Shown: positions 35,708-44,315, numbered from the stretch's first letter. The stretch is DNA of 64,000 nt from Hymenobacter perfusus (GCF_003944765.1 NZ_RWIU01000002.1:744001-808000); one strand, 5' to 3'. The notes: generated by a model not told the origin, from the letters alone. Program-made: numbers and translations.

Positions 35708-36148
35708 CTAGCGCGAATACGTAGCCTCAATCGTAACCTTCTGGTTCATGACGATGGCCGGGAGCTGGTAGTACAGCACCAGTTTGCGGCTGGTCAGCTC
35801 CCGCACTTCCCGCGAGAGGTCGGTGCGTGGGTTGGTGCCTTGCATGCTGATGGTGGAGCCAGCGTAGGTGTAGGGAGCCGTGAAATTGAGCTGGCTGCCC
35901 CGGTACTCCTCGAAGGTGCTGGCCGAAACGTTCAGGTAGTCGCCGGTAGTGCCGGGCTGGTGCTGCTCGGTGAGGGTCTGGCCCGTGCTGGCATCGGTGT
36001 TGATGCTGTGCTGGGTCACCAGCTGCCAGCGGCCGGGCAGCGGGGCCGGCTCGTCCTTCTCGTCTTCAGAGCCGCAGGCCATGAGCGTTGTGAGGGAAAA
36101 CAGCACGGCCCAGGCGGCCGGGCGAGAAAACAGCGTAGAAAGGAGCAT
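35708..36148 (-). CDS. Lipocalin-like lipoprotein
   Basis: A 146-residue lipoprotein counted from the ATG at 36148, which gives the signal segment PAAWAVLFSLTTLMACGS with a lipobox Cys. The mature protein opens with LPGRWQLVTQHSI, a G-x-W motif common in lipocalin-like domains of Bacteroidota, then has several beta strands (DYLNVSASTFEEYR, APYTYAGSTISM, RKLVLYYQLPAI). It may bind a small hydrophobic molecule, by analogy to the family. It is divergent from the first aldo/keto reductase. Confidence 0.7.
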   Translation of the reverse strand: MLLSTLFSRPAAWAVLFSLTTLMACGSEDEKDEPAPLPGRWQLVTQHSINTDASTGQTLTEQHQPGTTGDYLNVSASTFEEYRGSQLNFTAPYTYAGSTISMQGTNPRTDLSREVRELTSRKLVLYYQLPAIVMNQKVTIEATYSR

Positions 36149-36300
36149 GCGTAGCAGGATGGAGAGGCCGGCAAAGAAAGAAGGAATATCCGGAAAGATA
36201 CCGGGCAGTGGAAAATTGATTTGCCCGCTGCCTTGCGTCGGTTTGTATTGCAGATGCGCGGGTTTGTGTAGCTCCGGTAGGGCGGCGGCAAATGACCTTT

Positions 36301-36338
36301 GTAACGGAAAATACGTCACCCTTTTACGACTCCGTTAC
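36301..36338 (+). promoter_or_regulatory. Inverted repeat directly before the aldo/keto reductase start
   Basis: GTAACGGA (36301-36308) and TCCGTTAC (36331-36338) are perfect inverted copies 22 bases apart, and the ATG follows at 36340. A TTTG lies immediately upstream (36298-36301). A regulator binding site is possible; the AraC protein encoded at 37705 would be a candidate, but AraC sites are usually direct repeats. Confidence 0.35.
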
Positions 36339-36339
36339 G

Positions 36340-37335
36340 ATGAGCAACCTCAAACGAGTACCCCTGGGCAGCCAGGGTTTGGAAGTGCCAGTCGAAGGCC
36401 TCGGCTGCATGGGCATGACCAGCGGCGTCGGCGGCATGAGCGTGTACGGCGAGGCCGACGAGCAGGAAAGCCTGGCCACCCTGCACCGCGCCCTGGAGCT
36501 GGGCGTGAATCTGCTGGACACGGCCGACCTCTACGGCCCACTTCTGAACGAGCAGCTGATCGGCCGCGCCATTGCCGGCCGCCGCCCCGATGTTATTCTG
36601 GCCACCAAGTTCGGCTTTGAAGTCGATGACAGTGGCACCTTCACCGGCCAGCTCAACGGCCACCCGGCCTACGCCCGCAAGTCTCTGGAACGCTCCCTGC
36701 GCAACCTTGGCACCGACTACGTGGACCTCTACTACCTGCACCGCCAAGACCCGCAGGTGCCCATCGAGGATAGCATCGGGGAGATGAGCCGCTTTGTGGA
36801 GGAAGGCAAGGTGTGCTACCTGGGCGTGTCGGAAACGCCGGTGGAGGCGTTGCGTCGGGCCCACGCCGTACACCCGATTACAGCCTTGCAAACGGAATAT
36901 TCGCTCTTCGACCGGGGCGTGGAGGAAACCGGTGCCTTGCAGGCGGCGCGGGAGCTGGGCATCGGGTTCGTGGCCTACTCGCCGCTGGGCCGGGGCTTTC
37001 TGTCGGGCGACATCAAGAGCCCCGATGATTTCGAGGCCAGCGACTCGCGCCGGATTTTCCCGCGCTTCCAGGGCGAGAATTTCTACAAGAACCTGGAGCT
37101 GGTGCAGAAGCTCGAAACGCTGGCCGCAGCCAAGGGCGTAACCTCGGCGCAGCTGGCGCTGGCCTGGGTGCTGGCCCAGGGCGTGGTGGTCATTCCGGGC
37201 ACCAAGCGCCGCAAGTATCTGGAGCAAAACGTAGCCGCAACCCACCTGACCCTCAGCCCCCAGGAGCTGGCCGAGCTGGAAGCCATTATGCCGGTCGGTG
37301 GTGCGGTCGGCGCAGCGTATCCGGCTGGTTTCTAA
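36340..37335 (+). CDS. Aldo/keto reductase (AKR13-like)
   Basis: A 331-residue NADPH-dependent aldo/keto reductase. The catalytic residues are visible: Asp and Tyr in LLDTADLYG (about 52-60), Lys in ILATKFGF, His in LYYLHRQD. The N-terminus (LGSQGLEVPVEGLGCMGMT) and the VVVIPGTKRRKYLEQN cofactor segment match the AKR13/YakC-like group, which reduce a range of aldehydes. The start is the ATG at 36340. Family A and C repeats follow it, and the AraC regulator gene lies 370 bases downstream. Confidence 0.92.
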   Translation: MSNLKRVPLGSQGLEVPVEGLGCMGMTSGVGGMSVYGEADEQESLATLHRALELGVNLLDTADLYGPLLNEQLIGRAIAGRRPDVILATKFGFEVDDSGTFTGQLNGHPAYARKSLERSLRNLGTDYVDLYYLHRQDPQVPIEDSIGEMSRFVEEGKVCYLGVSETPVEALRRAHAVHPITALQTEYSLFDRGVEETGALQAARELGIGFVAYSPLGRGFLSGDIKSPDDFEASDSRRIFPRFQGENFYKNLELVQKLETLAAAKGVTSAQLALAWVLAQGVVVIPGTKRRKYLEQNVAATHLTLSPQELAELEAIMPVGGAVGAAYPAGF

Positions 37336-37349
37336 GGTCCGGATGGATG

Positions 37350-37390
37350 TAGAGACGCAATATTTTGCGTCTCGTCGTTGCTGACATTAA
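37350..37390. repeat. Repeat family A, half element (AATATT subtype)
   Basis: GAGACGCAA-TATT-TTGCGTCTC at 37352-37373 with the CGTCGTTGCTGA flank. No partner arm follows. Confidence 0.9.
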
Positions 37391-37419
37391 AGCTGTGCGG
37401 AAGTCGGCTGAATTATAAA

Positions 37420-37522
37420 AGAACGTCATGCGGAGCTTGCCGAAGCATCTCGCGTGCTGACGCCGGATTACTCCTACAACATCAGCACGCGAGATGCTTC
37501 GGCAGGCTCCGCATGACGTTCT
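37420..37522. repeat. Long inverted repeat, family C
   Basis: Arms of 41 bases (37420-37460 and 37482-37522) pair with one mismatch: AGAACGTCATGCGGAGC ... GCGTGCTGA against its inverse. It shares the AGAACGTCATG ends and the CCGAAGCATCTC middle with the elements at 45864 and 61774, but has a variant inner sequence. Confidence 0.9.
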
Positions 37523-37562
37523 GATTATCGTCGGTGGCTTTTCGGATAGAGTCGGGCACGAT

Positions 37563-37662
37563 GTAGAGACGCGACACTTCGCGTCTCCTCGTTGCTGAGG
37601 TTGTTTGTCCTGCGCAGTACCGGCCGTTCAACTGCGAGACGCGAAGTGTCGCGTCTCTACAT
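37563..37662. repeat. Complete repeat family A pair (ACACTT subtype)
   Basis: Hairpins at 37566-37587 and 37636-37657, both of the GACACTTC/GAAGTGTC kind, in inverted orientation. With 37350-37522 it fills the 369-base gap before the AraC gene; no gene is seen there. Confidence 0.9.
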
Positions 37663-37704
37663 CATGTCGGTCGACCTATCTTGCTCTTTCCCTGTTCTCC
37701 TGTT

Positions 37705-38616
37705 ATGAAACCAGCCGCCCCGCCATTCCGCCTGCTTGCTTCGGTGAGCGACTTTGCCCAGCACTTCGGGTTTCCGCCGCCGGTGCATCCGCTGCTGTCG
37801 GTGATTGATCTGGGGCAGCACCGCAACCCGCCCGTGACGGGGCCGGCCCTGCGGCAGCTCTACATCATCACCCTGAAAAAGGGGCTCAAGGGCCGGTTGC
37901 AGTACGGGCACCGCACCTACGATTTCAGTGAGGGCGTGCTGGCCTTCTACGCCCCCGGCCAGGTGTGCGCCAGCGACCCGTCGGTGGATTTGTCGGAGCT
38001 GGAGGGCTGGATGCTGGTGTTTCACCCGGACCTGCTGCTGCGGCACCCGCTGGGCCGGAAGATCCTGGGCTACAACTTTTTCTCCTACCAGGTGAGCGAG
38101 GCTTTGCACCTCTCGGCCCGCGAGGAGCAGCTGCTGGAAGGGCTGATAGACACCATTCGCGCCGAGCACGAGCAGCCGATTGACACGTTCAGCCAGGACG
38201 TGCTGGTGGCCCAGCTCGACGTGCTGCTGAGCTACGCCAACCGCTTTTACCACCGGCAGTTCCTCACGCGCCGCACCGCCGAGCACGACCTGCTTTCCCG
38301 CTTCGAGCAGGAGCTGCACCACTACTTCGAGCAAAGCGCCGAGCGGCCCCTGCCCACCGTGCAGCACTTCGCCGACGCCCTGCACGTGTCGCCGGCCTAC
38401 CTCGGCGATATGCTGCGCACCCTCACCGGCCAGAGCACCCAGCAGCACATCCACCAGACGCTCATCGAGAAAGCCAAACAGCTGCTGCTCAGTACGTCGC
38501 TGTCCGTGAACGAAACGGCCTACCAGCTGGGCTTCGAGTATCCGCAGTATTTCACCCGCCTGTTCAAAAGCAAAACCGGCTTCACGCCCGCCGCCTTCCG
38601 ACTGTCGGTGCAGTAG
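37705..38616 (+). CDS. AraC family transcriptional regulator
   Basis: A 303-residue regulator. The N-terminal 170 residues form a cupin-like ligand domain (LRQLYIITLKKGLKGRLQYGHRTYDFSEGVLAFYAPGQ). The C-terminal 100 residues hold two helix-turn-helix motifs: PTVQHFADALHVSPAYLGDMLRTLTGQSTQQHIHQ and LSVNETAYQLGFEYPQYFTRLFKSKTGFTPAAFR, the classic AraC signature. It is placed between two aldo/keto reductase genes on the same strand, which are therefore its likely targets (inference). Confidence 0.93.
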   Translation: MKPAAPPFRLLASVSDFAQHFGFPPPVHPLLSVIDLGQHRNPPVTGPALRQLYIITLKKGLKGRLQYGHRTYDFSEGVLAFYAPGQVCASDPSVDLSELEGWMLVFHPDLLLRHPLGRKILGYNFFSYQVSEALHLSAREEQLLEGLIDTIRAEHEQPIDTFSQDVLVAQLDVLLSYANRFYHRQFLTRRTAEHDLLSRFEQELHHYFEQSAERPLPTVQHFADALHVSPAYLGDMLRTLTGQSTQQHIHQTLIEKAKQLLLSTSLSVNETAYQLGFEYPQYFTRLFKSKTGFTPAAFRLSVQ

Positions 38617-38647
38617 GAGTGGGTAGATGGGGGCGGCTTAAAACGAA

Positions 38648-38722
38648 GTAGAGACGCAATATTTTGCGTCTCGTCGTTGAACAATTTGCGGACGGGGAGA
38701 CGCAAAATATTGCGTCTCTACT
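38648..38722. repeat. Short repeat family A pair (AATATT subtype)
   Basis: Hairpins at 38651-38672 (GAGACGCAA-TATT-TTGCGTCTC) and 38697-38718 (loop AATA) are inverted and only 24 bases apart, so this is a compact version of the element. It lies between the AraC gene and an aldo/keto reductase gene. Confidence 0.9.
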
Positions 38723-38789
38723 TCGTTCCTGCTGCTCCCACTAGATGCTCCCATCTTCCCTGACGGCTACACTTTCCACCCCCTTTCCT

Positions 38790-39851
38790 ATGCAACTGAC
38801 TGATTTTCGCACCCTGGGCCGCTCGGGCCTAGTGGTGAGCCCGCTGGCGTTGGGCACCATGACGTTCGGCACCCCGCGCTGGGGTTCTTCAGATGAAGAA
38901 TCTGCCGCCATTTTCCGGGGCTACGTGGAGGCTGGCGGCAACTTCATTGATACGGCCAACGTGTACGCCAAGGGGCGCAGCGAGGAGCTGGTGGGCCGCT
39001 ACGTGGCCGAAGGGCAGCTGCGCGACCAGTTGGTGCTGGCCACCAAATCGGGGTTTCATAGCGGGCAGCCGGGCAATCCGCACGGCGGCGGCAACGGCCG
39101 TAAGAACATCCACCAGGCCCTGGAAGCCTCCCTGCGCCGCCTCCAGACCGACTACGTGGACCTGTACTGGCTGCACGTCTGGGACATGGTGACACCCGCG
39201 GAAGAGGTGCTCCAGACCCTCGGCGACCTGGTGCGGGCGGGCAAAATCCGCTACTTCGCCTTCTCCGATATTCCGGCTTGGTACGCCACCAAGGCCGCCA
39301 CGCTGGCCGCCGCCCACGGCATTCCGGGCCCCATTGCCCTGCAGCTGGAATACTCGCTGGTGGAGCGTAGCATCGAGCACGAATACATGCCCGCCGCCCG
39401 CGAGTGTGGACTGGGCATAACGCCCTGGAGCCCGCTGGCGGCCGGGTTTCTGGCCGGCAAATACCAGCGCGCCACCGGCCCGGGCACCAAAGCGCAGGGC
39501 GAAGGTCGCCTCGCCGGTCCCAATCCGTTTCAGGACAGCAAGTTCACCGACCGTAACTGGCAGATTCTGGCGGTGCTGCAGGCCGTAGCCGCCGAGCTAA
39601 ACCGGCCCCCGGCCCAGGTGGCGCTGGCCTGGGCGCTGGCGCAGCCCGGCATCACCTCGCTCATCCTGGGGGCCAGCCAGCTCACGCAGCTCCATACCAA
39701 CCTCGCCGCCCTCGACCTGCCCCTGACGCCGGCGCACCTGCAGCAACTGCACGAAGCCAGCGCGCCAGCCCCGGCCTTTCCCTACGCCATCTTCACGCCC
39801 GCCGTCAATAGAAGCGTTTTCGGCGGTGCATCCGTGCAGGGTTGGCGTTAA
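38790..39851 (+). CDS. Aldo/keto reductase (YajO-like)
   Basis: A 353-residue aldo/keto reductase. Catalytic residues appear in FIDTANVYAKG (Asp, Tyr), LATKSGFHSG (Lys) and DLYWLHVWD (His). LGRSGLVVSPLALGTMTFG at the N-terminus and LAWALAQPGITSLILGASQ near the C-terminus are typical of the large-loop family that includes YajO. The start is the ATG at 38790. It follows the AraC gene with a family A repeat between them, so it may be under that regulator. Confidence 0.92.
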   Translation: MQLTDFRTLGRSGLVVSPLALGTMTFGTPRWGSSDEESAAIFRGYVEAGGNFIDTANVYAKGRSEELVGRYVAEGQLRDQLVLATKSGFHSGQPGNPHGGGNGRKNIHQALEASLRRLQTDYVDLYWLHVWDMVTPAEEVLQTLGDLVRAGKIRYFAFSDIPAWYATKAATLAAAHGIPGPIALQLEYSLVERSIEHEYMPAARECGLGITPWSPLAAGFLAGKYQRATGPGTKAQGEGRLAGPNPFQDSKFTDRNWQILAVLQAVAAELNRPPAQVALAWALAQPGITSLILGASQLTQLHTNLAALDLPLTPAHLQQLHEASAPAPAFPYAIFTPAVNRSVFGGASVQGWR

Positions 39852-39924
39852 GGTGGTTGTGTGAGTATTGGACGTCAGGCAGGGAGTAGTAGCCGAAGCC
39901 TTTGGCGTGCTGATGCTGGAACGA

Positions 39925-40022
39925 TGTAGAGACGCAATATTTTGCGTCTCGTCGTTGAACGACCGGTATTGCGCAGATCAATCAACGTCAGCAATGACGA
40001 GACGCAATACTTTGCGTCTCGT
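39925..40022. repeat. Complete repeat family A pair (A-T stem subtype)
   Basis: Hairpins at 39929-39950 (loop TATT) and 39999-40020 (loop TACT) have the CAA/TTG stem. The second is oriented so that its flank (CAACGTCAGCAATGACGA) mirrors the CGTCGTTG flank of the first. Confidence 0.9.
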
Positions 40023-40042
40023 TATCATCCCTATAAAACAAG

Positions 40043-40072
40043 AAGAGCGACCCTGACGAGTCGCTCTTTTTG
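40043..40072 (-). terminator. Terminator of slyD
   Basis: AAGAGCGAC (40043-40051) and GTCGCTCTT (40060-40068) pair perfectly around an 8-base loop, 25 bases after the stop of slyD on the minus strand. Confidence 0.8.
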
Positions 40073-40093
40073 CTTAGCAGAAAGCCGAGAAAC

Positions 40094-40609
40094 CTAGTGC
40101 TGATGGCCGCCTTCGCCGTGTACGTGGCCGTGGTCCATTTCTTCCTGGGTGGCGTCGCGGACTTCGGCTACTTTGCCGTCGAAGTGCATGACCATGCCGG
40201 CCAGGGGGTGGTTGAAATCCATTTTCACGGCCGAGTCGCCGATTTCGACCACTTTGCCCTGCATGTGGTGGCCTTGGTTGTCGGCCATGGGCAGGAAGTT
40301 GCCGACCTGCAGCATCTCGCCGTCAATCTGGCCGTCGATTTCGAACACGTTCTTGGGGATTTCTACCACGGCCTGCTCGTCGTACTCGCCGTAGGCCTGC
40401 TCGGGGGTGAGCGAGAAGGTGAACGAGTCGCCGGGGTTTTTGCCGCTGAGCTGGCGCTCGAACTCGTCGGGCAGGCCGCTCTGGCCGAACAGGAACACCA
40501 TCGGCGCGTCTTCCTCGGCCGATTCTACGAGGACTTTCTCTTGATTTTCGTCGGTTACGCTCAGGTCGTAGGTGATGGTAACGACTTTGTTTTCGCTGAT
40601 TTGGGCCAT
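40094..40609 (-). CDS. slyD: FKBP-type peptidyl-prolyl isomerase SlyD
   Basis: A 171-residue prolyl isomerase and chaperone. The FKBP half and the inserted IF chaperone domain are both present: MVFLFGQSGLPDEFERQLSGKNPGD, LTPEQAYGEYDEQAVVEIPKNVF, and DFNHPLAGMVMHFDGKV with the conserved NHPLAG. The C-terminus is His-rich (DHGHVHGEGGHQH) and probably binds nickel or other metals, as in SlyD of other bacteria. It is cytoplasmic and single, with its own terminator. Confidence 0.95.
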   Translation of the reverse strand: MAQISENKVVTITYDLSVTDENQEKVLVESAEEDAPMVFLFGQSGLPDEFERQLSGKNPGDSFTFSLTPEQAYGEYDEQAVVEIPKNVFEIDGQIDGEMLQVGNFLPMADNQGHHMQGKVVEIGDSAVKMDFNHPLAGMVMHFDGKVAEVRDATQEEMDHGHVHGEGGHQH

Positions 40610-40837
40610 ATGCGGGGTAGGCGCGGGCGCGCCGGAGCATGGGGGTGAGGAATGTGTTTGAGTAGGCTAGTTACGGAATTAGCCCGGATTAGTCGAACCC
40701 ATAACCGCCAAAGCTGGCCCGTGGCGGCGTTTTCGGGCTTATAATATTTCGGCTTTCCCGGAGGTGGCGCAGGCCTGTAGACATCCGGTTAGGGGCAGAG
40801 GCTGACTCCTTGCACGACGTGGCGTACTCCCGTTCGC

Positions 40838-42856
40838 CTACTGCATCTCCCAAGCCGTGCGGTAGGCCCCGATGCTTTCCACATAATCCAGGAAGGCCTT
40901 GTAGAACGGGTGACTGCCGAGCGTGCTGGAGTCGCCGACGAGCAGGAGCTTGCGGCGGGCCCGGGTCATGCCCACGTTCATGCGGCGGATGTCACTCAGA
41001 AAGCCGATTTCGCCCTGGGGGTTGCTGCGGGTGAGGCTGATGGCAATGATGTCGCGCTCCTGGCCCTGGAACGAGTCCACGGTGCCCACGCTCAGCATGC
41101 GGTGCTCCATGAGGCCCACCAGCTCGTCGTTTTCCTCGATGGCGTCCTTGAGGTAGTTGATCTGGGCGCGGTAGGGGGCAATGACCCCGATGGTGAGCAG
41201 GTCGGCTTCGTGGTCGGCCTGGTCGTAGGGCTCCAACAGCTGCGCCAGGCGCTTGAGAAGCAGGTCGGCTTCCTCGGGGTTGGCCGTGGAGCGGCTTTCC
41301 TCGATGGTGATTTCCTGGAAGCCGAAGCCGGCCGTATCCAGAAACTCCACGGCCATGTCGGGGGCGAAGCGCAGGTCGTAGTCGGGTAGGTCGGCGTGGG
41401 CCACGGTGGGGGCGGCTTGCAGCTTGCCGTCGTAGAACTGCTCGGAGCTGAAGGCCATAATCTGCTCGTGCATGCGGTACTGCACCTGCAGCATGCGGGC
41501 CGTGTCGGGCTGACGCACGATGCACTTCTCGAACAGCGTCTCGCGCAGACCGTCGCGGGCCGCCTTGTCGCTCTTCACGGTGGGCGGCAGCTGCTGATGG
41601 TCGCCGGCCAGCACCACGCGGTTCGCCTTCGTAATCGGAATCCAGCAGCCCGGCTCCAGCGCCTGGGCGGCCTCGTCGATGAACACGGTTTCGTAGGTGA
41701 GGTGGCGGATGGCGCGGTTGCCGGCGCCCACCAGCGTGCACGTAATCACCTGCACCTGCTCCAGCAGATCCTCCGTGATGTAGCGCTCCAGCTGGTCCGA
41801 CTCCTGCAGCAACTGGTGGGCCTGCTCTTTCAGCAGGCGGCGCTGCTCCCGCTCCTCCCAGCCAAAATGCTTCTTGAATTTGCCGGCCTGCTCCCGGTAC
41901 TGCTCGGCAGTCTGGCGCAGGCTGCGCAACTCGGCGTAGCTCTTGTGGGCCATAATCTGGGCGTCCAGCGTGTGCTGCAGCAGCAAATCCGACACCCGGG
42001 AGGGGTTGCCCATCCGGATGACGTTCACGCCGCGCTCGGCCAGCTTTTCCGTCAGCAAATCCACGGCCGTGTTGCTGGGGGCGCACACCAGCACCCGCCG
42101 CTCGCGCCGGATGGTTTCCAGAATCGCCTGCACAAGGGTGGTGGTTTTGCCGGTGCCGGGCGGACCGTGAATGATGGCCACGTCCTGGGCCGCCAGCACG
42201 TGGCGCACGGCCGAAAGCTGGCTCTCGTTGAGGGGCGAGGGGTAGTAGAGCGTAGCCTCAGCCTCGGGCCGGAACCGGGCCGGTTTGGCGCCCAGCAGCA
42301 CGTCGCGCAGTTCAGCCAGGCGCGAGTCGTAGGCACCCATCACCTTGCCCAGGGCATACTCCATTTCGCGGTAGCTCACCTCGTCGAAGGTCAGGTCCAC
42401 GCCCAGCTTGCCCTCGTCCACCCAGTCGGGCAGGTCTTCCTTGGTGGTCGCGAGCAGGATTTTGTTGCGCTTGACGCTGGTGACCACGCCCGAAAGCGTG
42501 GGCCGGTCGGAGCCCGAGCGGCCGGGGATGTTGCCGAACAGGGCCGCATTTTTGCCCACCTGAAACAGGTGCAGCCCGCTGGTATTGCCCTGGCGTTCCA
42601 GCTCAATGACGAGCTTGCCGCCGAAGCCGATGTCTTCCTTCGTGATTTTGACCGGGTACCAGGTGAGGCCCCGTTTCTGGCGCTCGGCAATGGTGGCCTG
42701 GGCGCTTTTGATTTTGAACTGTTCGAGGTCCTCCTGCTGCTCGAGCTTCATGAGGGCCTGCACCTTGCGCAGCTCCTTTTCGAGGGCGTAAGGTTCGGTA
42801 TAGGTAGGTCGTTCAGCCAACAGCTTGGGTTCTATTGTAGGGTTGGTTTCTAACAA
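40838..42856 (-). CDS. Superfamily 1B DNA/RNA helicase (IGHMBP2/SMUBP2-like)
   Basis: A 672-residue helicase of the UPF1-like SF1 group related to IGHMBP2. An N-terminal beta-barrel region (RGLTWYPVKITKEDIGFGGKLV) precedes the Walker A at 231-240 (GPPGTGKTTT), the Walker B/DEAA (TVFIDEAAQALEP near 395), motif III (LAGDHQQLPPT), motif V/VI (VGTVDSFQGQERDIIAISLTRSNP and NVGMTRARRKLLLVGD). Likely unwinds DNA or RNA during repair or translation stress. The start is TTG at 42856, since no ATG lies near the conserved N-terminus and the next one (residue 36) is inside it; this start is uncertain. Confidence 0.88.
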   Translation of the reverse strand: MLETNPTIEPKLLAERPTYTEPYALEKELRKVQALMKLEQQEDLEQFKIKSAQATIAERQKRGLTWYPVKITKEDIGFGGKLVIELERQGNTSGLHLFQVGKNAALFGNIPGRSGSDRPTLSGVVTSVKRNKILLATTKEDLPDWVDEGKLGVDLTFDEVSYREMEYALGKVMGAYDSRLAELRDVLLGAKPARFRPEAEATLYYPSPLNESQLSAVRHVLAAQDVAIIHGPPGTGKTTTLVQAILETIRRERRVLVCAPSNTAVDLLTEKLAERGVNVIRMGNPSRVSDLLLQHTLDAQIMAHKSYAELRSLRQTAEQYREQAGKFKKHFGWEEREQRRLLKEQAHQLLQESDQLERYITEDLLEQVQVITCTLVGAGNRAIRHLTYETVFIDEAAQALEPGCWIPITKANRVVLAGDHQQLPPTVKSDKAARDGLRETLFEKCIVRQPDTARMLQVQYRMHEQIMAFSSEQFYDGKLQAAPTVAHADLPDYDLRFAPDMAVEFLDTAGFGFQEITIEESRSTANPEEADLLLKRLAQLLEPYDQADHEADLLTIGVIAPYRAQINYLKDAIEENDELVGLMEHRMLSVGTVDSFQGQERDIIAISLTRSNPQGEIGFLSDIRRMNVGMTRARRKLLLVGDSSTLGSHPFYKAFLDYVESIGAYRTAWEMQ

Positions 42857-42912
42857 CGAAACCGGGGAAAAGGTGGCCGAAGGTCGGGAGGATTTTGGGA
42901 ATGAGCCGTTGG

Positions 42913-43170
42913 TCAGTCAGCGGTTGGCAACGTTGTTATGTAGCGCATGTGCTCATCGTAGATGGTTACCTCTACTTTCGGATACATGATCAGGATACCT
43001 GTGGCCCGACGCCGGGCTGCTTCCTCATCATTAACATCAACCTCTATGTACGGCACCGCAGTTGTGCCGGTAAGGTTCTGGAAGTAGGTCATGCAGTCCT
43101 GCATCAGCACAATACCGGTGGCCGCTTCGCAAATGAGCAGATAAAAGCGCCGCTTGGGTTGCTCATGCAT
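42913..43170 (-). CDS. Small hypothetical protein (85 aa), pair with upstream gene
   Basis: An 85-residue protein: a basic N-terminus, then YLLICEAATGIVLMQDCMTYFQNLTG and a C-terminal VDVNDEEAARRRATGILIMYPKVEVTI strand region. The ATG at 43170 overlaps the end of the upstream small gene by eight bases, so the two are translationally coupled. A second in-frame ATG at 43188 is possible. I do not recognise the family. Base composition is a little lower in GC than the helicase gene next to it. Confidence 0.6.
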   Translation of the reverse strand: MHEQPKRRFYLLICEAATGIVLMQDCMTYFQNLTGTTAVPYIEVDVNDEEAARRRATGILIMYPKVEVTIYDEHMRYITTLPTAD

Positions 43171-43435
43171 CACACTTGCCGTCCTCATAGTGGTAGTGTT
43201 CCTGGCTGGCCGATGTGAAGCGCTGGATAAAGCCCGTAGTGTACTGCTCCGGTTTGGTTGGCTGGAAAATGCCTTCCTGTTGCGCCCAGTCATAGGCGCT
43301 GATTCCCAACGGATATTTAGTGAGGATGCCGCTCAATTGATACTGCTGGATAAACTCTTCTGCCTGCTGCCGGGAAGTGAATATGCCGCTGGTGAAACGG
43401 CTGCCGGCTCCGTGAAATACCCAAACCTCGCTCAT
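43163..43435 (-). CDS. Small protein, DUF7710-like (90 aa)
   Basis: A 90-residue protein from the ATG at 43435: MSEVWVFHGAGSRFTSGIFTSRQQAEEFIQQYQLSGILTKYPLGISAYDWAQQEG and a C-terminal FIQRFTSASQEHYHYEDG. This pattern is one I associate with DUF7710 proteins, from memory. The frame is open further upstream, but that part (towards 43528) comes from a family C repeat and is unlikely to be translated. It is coupled to the gene downstream. Function unknown. Confidence 0.65.
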   Translation of the reverse strand: MSEVWVFHGAGSRFTSGIFTSRQQAEEFIQQYQLSGILTKYPLGISAYDWAQQEGIFQPTKPEQYTTGFIQRFTSASQEHYHYEDGKCDA

Positions 43436-43478
43436 ATAGGAGTAGATGTAATGTGTGTCCAAGGTAAATGGAACCCAA

Positions 43479-43517
43479 CGAAGCGGTAGAGATGCTTCGG
43501 CAAGCTCAGCATGACGT
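43479..43517. repeat. Repeat family C, half element
   Basis: A right arm only: CGAAGCGGTAGAGATGCTTC then GGCAAGCTCAGCATGACGT, between the eutC stop and the small gene at 43435. The same sequence occurs as the right arm of 45864-45966. Confidence 0.85.
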
Positions 43518-43542
43518 GCTGTTTTCACTCGTTATTGCTTAT

Positions 43543-44307
43543 TCACTCGCCCAAGAGCCCCGTTTCATCCTTCAACGCCACGCCCGAGAGCTGGCGGCGT
43601 AATGATTCATGGATCAGGTAAAACAGCTTGTCGGCGGCGGCGGCGTAGGGGAGGCCTTCGGGGCGGATGTTGGAGACGCAGTTGCGGGCCTCGTCGGTGC
43701 GGCCGGGGCGGGGGGCGTAGGTGAGGTAGGCCCCGAGGCTGTGCGGGGCGCTCAGGCCCGGCCGCTCCCCGATGAGCATCAGCGCCAGCCGCGCCCCCAG
43801 CAACTCCCCGATTTCGTCGCTGAGGGCCACGCGGGCCTGCTCGGCCAGCACCACGGGCGCGAGGCGGAAGCCGGCTTGCTGTAGCTTCGGCAGCAGCTCA
43901 CGCAGCAGGGGCAGGGCGTGCTCGTTCACGGCGGTGGCGGAGAGGCCGTCGGCCAGAATCAGGGCTACGTCAGCGGCTTCGGGAGCCGAAGCGTCCTGCA
44001 GCAGCTGCCGCGACTCCTGGGTTAGCTGGCGGCCATAGTCGGGGCGCTGGAGGTACTGCTCGCGGGTTGCGGCGCGGCTGCGCACGGACTGCGCCGGTAG
44101 CGCGAGGGCCGTCAGGCCGGCGGTGAGGCGGGGCAGGTCGAGGATGGAGTACACGGCGTCGCGGGCGTGGGCGTGGGCCAGCCGGAACGCCAGCGCCTCC
44201 CGCAGCGGCACGCTGCTGCCGGTGCGGCCCAGGGCAATGCGGGCGGCGGTGTAGGCGCGCAAGCCGGCCCAGGGGTCGTCGGGGAATACGGAGGGTTCAG
44301 GCATCAT
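43543..44307 (-). CDS. eutC: Ethanolamine ammonia-lyase light chain
   Basis: EutC is the small subunit of the adenosylcobalamin-dependent lyase that converts ethanolamine to acetaldehyde and ammonia. The 254-residue protein carries the family signatures: ARIALGRTGSSVPLREALAFRLAHAHARDAVYS at the N-terminus (with the B12-contact region), DVALILADGLSATAVNEHA, IGELLGARLALMLIGERPGLSAPHSLGAYLTYAP and ARNCVSNIRPEGLPYAAAADKL. The double ATG at 44307/44304 is the start. It is separated from eutB by five unrelated genes and follows a low-GC gene by eight bases. Confidence 0.95.
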   Translation of the reverse strand: MMPEPSVFPDDPWAGLRAYTAARIALGRTGSSVPLREALAFRLAHAHARDAVYSILDLPRLTAGLTALALPAQSVRSRAATREQYLQRPDYGRQLTQESRQLLQDASAPEAADVALILADGLSATAVNEHALPLLRELLPKLQQAGFRLAPVVLAEQARVALSDEIGELLGARLALMLIGERPGLSAPHSLGAYLTYAPRPGRTDEARNCVSNIRPEGLPYAAAADKLFYLIHESLRRQLSGVALKDETGLLGE

Positions 44308-44315
44308 TACACGGG

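Noticed and set aside
43435..43528. N-terminal extension of the DUF7710-like protein
   Set aside because: The upstream codons are read through a family C repeat, while homologous sequence begins at the ATG at 43435.
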